Shown here: positions 6,975 to 13,197 of the stretch, one piece after another | How the letters are laid out: each line of letters opens with the position of its first letter | How positions within the stretch are numbered: position 1 is the stretch's first letter | Source: Rhodoferax sp. | Lineage (GTDB): Bacteria > Pseudomonadota > Gammaproteobacteria > Burkholderiales > Burkholderiaceae_C | Assembly: GCA_026785765.1 (NCBI GenBank) | Contig: JAJAZK010000447.1 | Coordinates: forward strand, 1 to 13,197 | Reading direction: 5' to 3' | DNA length: 13,197 nt | Made by a program: the position numbers and the translations under genes | Notes under the pieces: generated by a model | The model's input: the letters and a program-made list of their open reading frames with translations, nothing else | Told to the model about the DNA's origin: nothing | Database searches by the model: none

Positions 6975-8591
6975 CTAATACCGCCAGTTCAAGCTGAAGT
7001 GGACCCGGTCCCTGGACGTCCCTGCCGGCAGGTTGCCAAGGCCCGACAACACATGCGCAAAGTCTACGCTGGCCGAAAGGCTGGTGCCACGGTTCCAGCG
7101 CAGCCCGGCGCCCAAACTGCTGGCCGACGCACCCGGCAGCAATGCATCGTTGCGGCGGCGCACCTCGCCGAAGTCGTAGAACACGACTGCGCGGGTGCCT
7201 TCGGCCAGGGCCGGACTCCAGAACTCGATATTCGCCTGGTAACCGGTGTCACCCGCCAACACGCGCTCACCCAGGCCGCGGATGGACTGCGCACCACCGA
7301 TACCGAACTGCTCACCGGGCACCAGAGGCTGGTCGCTGAACTGGCTTTTCAGCTTTGCGGACAGCGCCCAGGCTGGAAACAAGGGCAGCGGCATTGCCAC
7401 ATCCGCGCCAAAACGCAGTGCGCTCCAGTCGGTCGAAGCGCCGGCGCGGTTTGCGTTGTAACTGACGCTGTCGTTGCCGCCACCGGTACCCAGGTTGCGC
7501 GCATAGTCCAGGTTGTAGCCCCACAGCCCCCATTTTTTCTCGATGCGGCCGGTGTAACTGACGGTCAGCGGACGCGAGCGGTAGTTCGGAAAAAGCGGCA
7601 CTCCACCAGCGGTGACGATCTTGTCGTTCAGGAAACTCTTGTCTTCCAGTCCAATCAAGGCATACGACCGGGAATCCCCGGTCGGCGCAAAGTAGTGGGT
7701 GTACTGCACGCCCAGAAACTGCCCGCGGCCAGTCACGTTGATCAGGTTCGCAATGGTTCCGGAGTTCACACTTGACTCGGTGTAATACGCCGAAAGGATG
7801 CCACCCCACTGGTACATGGGCGCGCGGTAATAACCGCCGTACTGGTGCACTTTCCCCGGCTCACTGGGCGAAGTGGTGTAAGTCAGTGTTCCCTGATGGT
7901 CCAGGTCAAACAGGTTGGTGTGGCTGACACCCGCCGTGAGCCGGTTATAACCCGTTGCCTGATTGCCAGTATTGTTCATCGACAAAAAAGCGGTGAGGGT
8001 TTTGGAATCGACCACATCCACCGTGGCGTCCAATGTGTCCGCCACTTCGCCCTGTTTGAACGTTACATTGGCGCGTTTGCTCGGACTCTCATTGGCCACC
8101 GATAGATCACGCGCCAGTTGGTAGGTGTTGGGCGACACGCCAACCTGGAGTTGCGGCAGACTACGCAGGATGTTGTCGTTGGCGAACACCTGGTTGCCCT
8201 TGATCGCCACCGCGCCCAGCGTGAACTTGAACATCTGCAGCTTGATCACGCCACCGATATCCTGCGGCGGCAACACCACGCGGTAAAAACCAAAGCCGCG
8301 GTCACGCAGCACCTGCTCCAGTGCAAGCCCGGCCTGCTGCAGGCGTTCGATGCCGTTGTGCTGGCCGGTGAACGGCGCCAGCGTGGCCTGCGTCAGGTCT
8401 TGCGGCAGCGGGTTCTCGCCGTCCACCGTGAACCCGGTCACAGTGAAGCTGGCTTCTTCTTCGGCCGCCGGCGGCGCCGCTGCGGGCGCATTTTGCGCAT
8501 GGGCCGCGCTGGCCAGGCACGTTAAAGCCAACAGAATCACCGGGATGTTGTAATTTTGGTTCAACATGGTCAGTCGTTTCTTTAGCGGCAT
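6975..8591 (-). CDS. TpsB-type outer-membrane transporter (ShlB/FhaC/HecB family)
   Basis: 538 codons, the usual length for the family. A KKR n-region and hydrophobic core end in ASAAHA, a signal peptidase I site. Residues about 48-124 form the first POTRA domain (FTVTGFTVDGENPLP; then LRDRGFGFYRVVLPPQ), about 124-194 the second, and 197-538 the 16-strand Omp85-type barrel. The diagnostic loop-6 motif appears as GAQSIRGLGE (433-442, with IRGL for the usual VRGY/F). VVFYDFG (469-475) is the next family motif, and the chain ends in the aromatic SLNWRY. It should recognise the secretion domain of the TpsA protein encoded upstream and pass it through the outer membrane. ATG at 8591 has AAGG 7 nt upstream and overlaps the FecR-type gene by 10 nt; ATG at 8567 is the alternative. 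Family assignment is firm; the partner is inferred from position. Confidence 0.95.
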   Translation of the reverse strand: MPLKKRLTMLNQNYNIPVILLALTCLASAAHAQNAPAAAPPAAEEEASFTVTGFTVDGENPLPQDLTQATLAPFTGQHNGIERLQQAGLALEQVLRDRGFGFYRVVLPPQDIGGVIKLQMFKFTLGAVAIKGNQVFANDNILRSLPQLQVGVSPNTYQLARDLSVANESPSKRANVTFKQGEVADTLDATVDVVDSKTLTAFLSMNNTGNQATGYNRLTAGVSHTNLFDLDHQGTLTYTTSPSEPGKVHQYGGYYRAPMYQWGGILSAYYTESSVNSGTIANLINVTGRGQFLGVQYTHYFAPTGDSRSYALIGLEDKSFLNDKIVTAGGVPLFPNYRSRPLTVSYTGRIEKKWGLWGYNLDYARNLGTGGGNDSVSYNANRAGASTDWSALRFGADVAMPLPLFPAWALSAKLKSQFSDQPLVPGEQFGIGGAQSIRGLGERVLAGDTGYQANIEFWSPALAEGTRAVVFYDFGEVRRRNDALLPGASASSLGAGLRWNRGTSLSASVDFAHVLSGLGNLPAGTSRDRVHFSLNWRY

Positions 8592-9970
8592 ACCTGGGCC
8601 TTGACCTTGAAGGCACCCGCGAGGTCGAGCAGGCGTGCGGTGCTGGGGTTGAAGCGGTCCGGGCGCGGGATGAAATCGAACTCCAGGAAGTTGGGCGTCA
8701 CGATGGCGCGCACCAGCCGGGTGTTGTCGGCGTTCAGGAAACCGGTCTCGCCGCGGCCGATGTCGATTGTCTTGTCACCGCTGGTGAGCGACAGGTGCCC
8801 GTCGCGCGAGAACACGAACAGCCCGGGGTCGCTTTCGTTGATTTCCTGGCTACTGAAGAGTTGTTCAGCATTCGCCGGAACCGCGTCCGGCCGTGGCGTC
8901 GGGACATTGAGCATGAACGGCGGCGGCACCGGCAACTGGCGCGGCACGGCGCCGATGCTGTCCTGCACCACAAACACCCCGGTAGGCACCACCAGCTCGT
9001 TCGGGCCGCCCGGGTTGAGCACACTCTCGCCGTCCCAGGTGGTGACCAACGTACAGCCGGCGGCGCCACCGGCTTCGGCGCAGCCATCGGCATCGCTGTA
9101 TATGTCTACGCCAGTGCCGCGGATACCGATGGTAGACGTCGGTGTATTCATGCGCACCGCCTTCGGCTGCGCCTTGCCCACCAGCCCCGTCAATACCCGC
9201 ATGCCGCCGCGCAACAGGTTGAACACAACCGTGCCCTCGGCCGCGTTGTCACTGTTGTAGACGAAGTTTTCCACGCGGAACTGGGTGCGCGCTTGCACTG
9301 TGACCTTGGTGTTGTCGCGAAACACCAAAACGGCGTGGCCGTTGTTGGCGGTCTCCACCGTCTCGCCGGAATACACCGGGCCGCCTTCTGCCATCACGCG
9401 GCGCTCACCGCTGGTCGCAACGGCGGACACCGGCCCCTGCAGACTGGCCACGCGCGCGCTGGCAGCCACGTTTGCGACCTCGGATTTTTGCGCAATCCGC
9501 GCCGAGTCGGCGGCGCAATCGGTACGGCAGATGCGGGCATCGAAATCGGTACCGCGAATACCAATCGTGGCCGTGGCGGTTGTCAATTTGGCGGCCTGCG
9601 GAGAACCCTTGGCAATCAGGCCGGTCACCATCCGTACACCACCCTTGAGCAAGCTGGTGACCATGCTGTCGGGCTTGCCCGGCTGGCGATACACATAGTC
9701 CTCAAAGCGGATGGCGGTGTTCGGGCGCAGCGTCATGCGCGTGCCGTCGCTCATCTTGACGACGGCAAAACTGTTCGATCCCAGCGTGACGGTGTCGCCA
9801 GCCTCGATCGGCACCCCTTGGCTCAAAGCGCGCGGGCCCTTGCTGGCGGCTTGGGCCACACCCACACCCTTGGCGAACTCGACCTCACCGGCAGGCGACG
9901 CATACGCCAGCAGCGCCGGTGTGGCCAGCGCCAGCGCAATCAGAACTTGGGACGGTTGTAGGAGCTTCAT
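8582..9970 (-). CDS. Periplasmic protein with two tandem FecR-type domains
   Basis: 462 codons from ATG at 9970, chosen because it gives a signal peptide (MKLLQPSQ, hydrophobic core, ending LAYA before SPAGEVE) and lies 13 nt after the exoprotein stop; a longer reading would run into that gene. Two FecR-like domains follow, about residues 26-144 and 175-290. Each has the GD/GE-TV..NS/NGHAV turn, a strand with LRPNT/VQARTQ, then LL[KR]GG.R..TGL and the hallmark TIGIRGT. Each domain is followed by a Cys pair (148/152 and 297/306), possibly disulphides. The rest (about 330-462) has no family I recognise. There are no transmembrane segments or anti-sigma N-terminal domain, so it is not a classic FecR regulator. 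Its place between tpsA-like and tpsB-like genes suggests a periplasmic helper or structural partner of the secreted protein (inference). Confidence 0.88.
   Translation of the reverse strand: MKLLQPSQVLIALALATPALLAYASPAGEVEFAKGVGVAQAASKGPRALSQGVPIEAGDTVTLGSNSFAVVKMSDGTRMTLRPNTAIRFEDYVYRQPGKPDSMVTSLLKGGVRMVTGLIAKGSPQAAKLTTATATIGIRGTDFDARICRTDCAADSARIAQKSEVANVAASARVASLQGPVSAVATSGERRVMAEGGPVYSGETVETANNGHAVLVFRDNTKVTVQARTQFRVENFVYNSDNAAEGTVVFNLLRGGMRVLTGLVGKAQPKAVRMNTPTSTIGIRGTGVDIYSDADGCAEAGGAAGCTLVTTWDGESVLNPGGPNELVVPTGVFVVQDSIGAVPRQLPVPPPFMLNVPTPRPDAVPANAEQLFSSQEINESDPGLFVFSRDGHLSLTSGDKTIDIGRGETGFLNADNTRLVRAIVTPNFLEFDFIPRPDRFNPSTARLLDLAGAFKVKAQVCR
9101..9895 (-). repeat. Tandem duplication of the FecR-type domain
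   Basis: Two blocks of about 116-119 codons (9539-9895 and 9101-9448) align along their length. The best-kept part runs from LLKGGVRMVTGLIAKG to TIGIRGTDFD in copy one and from LLRGGMRVLTGLVGKA to TIGIRGTGVD in copy two. The DNA of the two blocks has diverged considerably, so the duplication is old. Confidence 0.8.
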
Positions 9971-9983
9971 GCTGTGTGTCCGG

Positions 9984-12900
9984 TTATTTGCAGGTTTCGC
10001 CTGCGTCAACCTCGATCTCGCCCTTGGACTTCTTGGTGTCCTCAATCTGGTCCAGCGGGTTCGGAGACAGACTGAGCAAAGCGGCCGCCACGGTGTTGGG
10101 GATGCCCGGGGTACCACCGGTTATCTCAAAGTTCGACACAAAAATGCAGGTAATACATTCGGAACCAGCCAGCTTGATCTCGAACAGACTGTTCGGATTC
10201 ACGATACGGGCGAATGACCTGCCATTGCGCAGCTCCACGATCGGCGGGTTGATGGTAATGGTGATCTGGCCGTCGGCTGACAACTCAGCCTGCGCTCCTC
10301 GTACGCCACCGGCAACCAGGATCTTCGTCTTGGCGATCAGGTCTGCGTTGCCGGTTAGCCTGATCAGGCTGGGGGCCGTGGCGTTCGGGTCTCCCACCTG
10401 AATACCACCAAGGTCGGTGACCAGGGACAGGTTGCTGGCGGTGATACTGCGCACGGTGATGACACCGTCGGCCGTGCCCGACCCGCTGTGCCCGGCACCG
10501 TCGCGCAACTGCATCGACACACTTCCGGTGCCGGCGTCTATCAGCATGCCATTGGCCATGGTGATCTCTGCGGTGCCCGGATCGCGGTTGGCCGCCGACA
10601 CGCCCATGACCATGGGGTCAGTGGACACACGGTCATTGGCGATGATGGTCAGGTTGCCGTTGTCGGTGACGATGTTGGAGTTGATGAATACACTGCGCCC
10701 GGCCTGCAAGGTCAGGCCGCCACCGTTGCCAGTCGGGTTGTTGCTGACGATATCAGACGCCGCTGCCAGCGTGATGTCGGTATTGGCCTGCAGCAACACG
10801 TTGGTGCCATTGTTGGTGATGGCCGTGATCTGATCTGGCGTGATCGTCACGCTGCCACTGGCATTGTCGCCATACCCCTGCGGACCGAGCGCCAGGCTGC
10901 TGGGACAACCGGCACCGCCCGCATAAAGACAAACCCGCCCGGCATTGGTCAAGCCCTGGTTGGTGGCATTCGTAGCGGTCACCATCAGCCGGGAGCGGTT
11001 GTTGATGAACTGAAAGGACGTTCCCAGACCCACCTGGCTGTTGGCGCCAGACACCGTGCCGCTGATTCCGGTCGCAGCCGAACCGATCGTCAAGGCACCA
11101 CTGAAGGACGCAAAAGCCGGGCTGCTGACAACATAGTCACCATTTGCCAGCGAAAAACTGCCATTGTTGAACGATGTGAATATGCCACCACTGCCAATCT
11201 GGTCGTTCGGATTTGCGCCGACCAGGCTGTTGGCCGATGAGATGACACCGGTCAAGGGGGCCGCGGAGGGCATCCAGGTGACCGCGCTGCGGTTTCCATT
11301 CCACGAGGCGTTTCGCACCAGCAGATATCCGCTGCCTTGCACGAAGCTGGTACTGTTACCCACAAAGTCATTGGTGTTCGAACCAACCAGGCTGTTGCCG
11401 GACGACACGGCGCCCGTTGGCAAGGTGCCAGCGCTATTGACCCAGGTGATGGCGCCAGCGTTGACGACACCGGCGTTGTCCCAGTTGGCGTTGCGCAAGG
11501 CGCGCAGGCCGCTGCTGCCAACAGACTGAATGCCACTCGATCCGATGCCGTCCCCGGCACTGCTGCCCACCAGGCTGTTACCCAAGCCACCGACCAGGCC
11601 GACAAAACCGGACAAGGGCGCCAGCGCATCGAGCCAGGTCACAGCCCCGGCGTCCACCGCCCCGCCGTTGTCCCAAGCCGGGCTGAACACCGCGATCTTG
11701 TTGTTTCCAATGTTCTGCGCAGTGCTGCTGGCCACCTGGTCCCCGGGCGTGGACCCTACGAGGCTGTTGCTGCTGGTGATCGCGCCGGTCACTGGACTGG
11801 CGAGGTCCACATAGGTGAGCGCGCCGCGATTGCCGTTCCAGCCCGCGGTTCTTGCGAGATAACCCGCGCCAAAATTGGTCAGCGAACTCGCGCCGACCTG
11901 GTCGCCTGCAGCACCGCCGAGCAGGCTGTTCGCAGATCCGACAACCCCGGCAGGGAGCCCGGTCAAATCACTGCCCCAGCTAACCGCACCGCGGCCGCCA
12001 TTCCAACCCGGGCTGCGCACGGTAAATACGTCTGCATTAAGAAACTGCACCCCGGAACTTCCGATGTTGTCACCGCTGGCATTGCCAATGATGCTGTTGC
12101 TGCTACCCACGAGGCCTGGCAAACCAAAGCCGGTTGTCTGGCGGCCAAAACTCGCTGCGCCGAAACCTCCGGCCGCGATGGTGCTGACCACGACAAAGTT
12201 GTTACTGCCGGAAAACGTGTTGACAGAGATGCCACCATTGCCAACCGATTCGCCGGCTGCGCCAAAGATGCTGTTGCCATTGGTCTCTGCGCCGATCTGG
12301 CCCGAAATAGCCACTGTGCCATTGGCCCAAGTCACCGCGCCCCCGCCTCCCCCGAAATCAGGGCTGCGTATCAAATAATTGCTGAGTGTGAAATTGGAGC
12401 CGTCGCGCAGCGGCACGATGCCGCCGCTGCCAATCCGGTCACCCGTGTTGGTCCCCATCAGGCTGTTACCGGTTGAGACGGCGCCTGGAACTGCGAAACC
12501 GGTATCGTAGCGGCCAAAAGTCACTGCGCCGGCGTTGGCTGCCGCGCCTCGGGCCGCATCCGGACTGCGCACCACATAGTGGTTGTTGTTTAAAAGAATG
12601 ATGCCGCCGCTCCCAAACTGGTCGCCTGCGGCACCAAAGATGCTGTTGCCGTTGGTTTCGCTCCCGACCGTGCCCAAGATGGGAAGGGTTGCACTGGCCC
12701 AGGTAATCGCCCCGTTCGAGACGCCACTCAGGAATCCATATAGCGGACTCTTGATCAGATAACTCGACGGCCCGCCAAACGGGTTGTCCAGCCGCTGGAT
12801 TCCGCCACTGCCGATCTTCTCGCCGCTTTGGGTACCCACCAGGCTGTTGCTCCCTGAGACCATGCCCGAATTGGCAAACCCGGTTAATGCATTGCCAAAC

Positions 12901-13197
12901 GTCATCGCTCCGCGCTGCCCATTGAACTCCGGACTGCGCACAACAAAGTTTCCGGAATTAAATCCGCAGAAGTTGCAGCCCAGGAAGTCGATGCCGCCAC
13001 CGCCGATCTGGTCATTGGGCGCACCAAAAATACTGTTGCCGCCGCCGGTGGTCGCGGCAATGGTGCCTGTGATTGCGTTCGATCCATCGCCCCAGCTAAC
13101 CGCCCCGCCCGACGTCGTTGACACCGCGAACAAGGGGCTCTTGACCAGATAGTTGCCGCCCGGCAGGGCGACGATCCCACCGCTGCCAATCTGGTCC
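9984..13197 (-). CDS. TpsA-type filamentous-haemagglutinin-like exoprotein, C-terminal part (5' end outside the window)
   Basis: The frame stays open to the right edge, giving about 1070 residues, so the signal peptide and N-terminal TPS secretion domain lie beyond the window. The visible part has two regions. The first (about 725 residues) is a tandem array of 54-67-residue repeats with the form NSLVG..GDQIGSGGI...NYLVRSP......GAVTW, which I associate with a repeat of unknown function found in TpsA exoproteins (DUF5649-like; name from memory). The second (about 346 residues) resembles the beta-helical C-terminal half of many haemagglutinin-like proteins: NVLLQANTDITL, GGLTLQAGRSVFI, GNLTIIANDR, RDPGTAEI. 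The end is unusual, with ECITC and a penultimate Cys (GETCK). The genes that follow encode a FecR-type protein and a TpsB transporter, which confirms the two-partner system. Likely role: a secreted or surface-held fibre for adhesion (inference). Confidence 0.9.
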   Translation of the reverse strand, partial: DQIGSGGIVALPGGNYLVKSPLFAVSTTSGGAVSWGDGSNAITGTIAATTGGGNSIFGAPNDQIGGGGIDFLGCNFCGFNSGNFVVRSPEFNGQRGAMTFGNALTGFANSGMVSGSNSLVGTQSGEKIGSGGIQRLDNPFGGPSSYLIKSPLYGFLSGVSNGAITWASATLPILGTVGSETNGNSIFGAAGDQFGSGGIILLNNNHYVVRSPDAARGAAANAGAVTFGRYDTGFAVPGAVSTGNSLMGTNTGDRIGSGGIVPLRDGSNFTLSNYLIRSPDFGGGGGAVTWANGTVAISGQIGAETNGNSIFGAAGESVGNGGISVNTFSGSNNFVVVSTIAAGGFGAASFGRQTTGFGLPGLVGSSNSIIGNASGDNIGSSGVQFLNADVFTVRSPGWNGGRGAVSWGSDLTGLPAGVVGSANSLLGGAAGDQVGASSLTNFGAGYLARTAGWNGNRGALTYVDLASPVTGAITSSNSLVGSTPGDQVASSTAQNIGNNKIAVFSPAWDNGGAVDAGAVTWLDALAPLSGFVGLVGGLGNSLVGSSAGDGIGSSGIQSVGSSGLRALRNANWDNAGVVNAGAITWVNSAGTLPTGAVSSGNSLVGSNTNDFVGNSTSFVQGSGYLLVRNASWNGNRSAVTWMPSAAPLTGVISSANSLVGANPNDQIGSGGIFTSFNNGSFSLANGDYVVSSPAFASFSGALTIGSAATGISGTVSGANSQVGLGTSFQFINNRSRLMVTATNATNQGLTNAGRVCLYAGGAGCPSSLALGPQGYGDNASGSVTITPDQITAITNNGTNVLLQANTDITLAAASDIVSNNPTGNGGGLTLQAGRSVFINSNIVTDNGNLTIIANDRVSTDPMVMGVSAANRDPGTAEITMANGMLIDAGTGSVSMQLRDGAGHSGSGTADGVITVRSITASNLSLVTDLGGIQVGDPNATAPSLIRLTGNADLIAKTKILVAGGVRGAQAELSADGQITITINPPIVELRNGRSFARIVNPNSLFEIKLAGSECITCIFVSNFEITGGTPGIPNTVAAALLSLSPNPLDQIEDTKKSKGEIEVDAGETCK
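11025..13197 (-). repeat. Array of about twelve NS[LI]xG...GDxIGSGGI repeats in the exoprotein
   Basis: The Asn-Ser start of each unit falls at about 13037, 12848, 12647, 12467, 12275, 12098, 11930, 11768, 11579, 11396, 11231 and 11042, the last being truncated, and a partial unit sits at the right edge. Units are 54-67 codons. Toward the N-terminus two subtypes alternate (NSIFGA with TW before it; NSLxG or NSIIG with TFG or SFG before it). Toward the C-terminus the units become WNGNRGAVTW- or WDNGG-type and the alternation fades. DNA around 12258-12283 and 12631-12656 is nearly identical, as expected of recent duplication or gene conversion. Confidence 0.88.

Noticed and set aside
9971..10117. 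Upstream extension of the FecR-type gene to 10117
   Set aside because: The extra 49 residues are Arg/Pro-rich, overlap the end of the exoprotein gene, and hide the clear signal peptide that begins at 9970.
11025..13197. Regularly spaced repeats that at first sight could suggest a CRISPR-like or satellite array
   Set aside because: The period is 162-201 nt, the reading frame is kept throughout, and the translation is a uniform protein repeat, so it is coding.

Overview
The window is a dense, high-GC stretch in which every gene I can support lies on the minus strand, so transcription runs from right to left. It encodes surface and envelope proteins. GC-rich codon use, the TpsA/FecR/TpsB gene order, and the putative-Ig plus autotransporter architecture suggest a Gram-negative proteobacterium, most likely a betaproteobacterium of the Burkholderiales. 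That assignment is inference; no rRNA or marker gene is present.

Right half (13197 down to 6276): a two-partner secretion (TPS) operon. It opens with the 3' part of a large TpsA-type exoprotein (start outside the window), built here of about twelve 54-67-residue repeats and a filamentous-haemagglutinin-like C-terminal region. A periplasmic protein with two tandem FecR-type domains follows 13 nt later. Next is the TpsB (ShlB/FhaC/HecB) outer-membrane transporter, whose start overlaps the FecR gene by 10 nt. Last is a secreted histidine-phosphatase-family protein that starts 3 nt after the transporter's stop. The spacing implies one transcript with coupled translation.

Middle (6047-6275): the only sizeable non-coding gap, 229 nt, holding a weak candidate promoter and no convincing terminator.

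Left half (6046 down to 1): a 1937-codon gene for a mosaic surface protein, and 11 nt after it the start of a lipoprotein gene cut by the window edge. The order of modules in the giant protein is: signal peptide, a small c-type cytochrome domain (CTGCH with a plausible distal Met), an Ig-like segment, eight putative-Ig (He_PIG-like) repeats, a second Ig-like domain, a helical and low-complexity linker, a 12-strand autotransporter barrel, and a second, separate, roughly 12-strand barrel. A haem-binding domain at the free tip of an autotransporter passenger, and two barrels in one chain, are the most unusual things here. Together they suggest a surface-displayed redox module.

Both giant proteins show a second level of order: neighbouring repeats alternate between two subtypes, so the true unit of duplication was probably a pair of modules.
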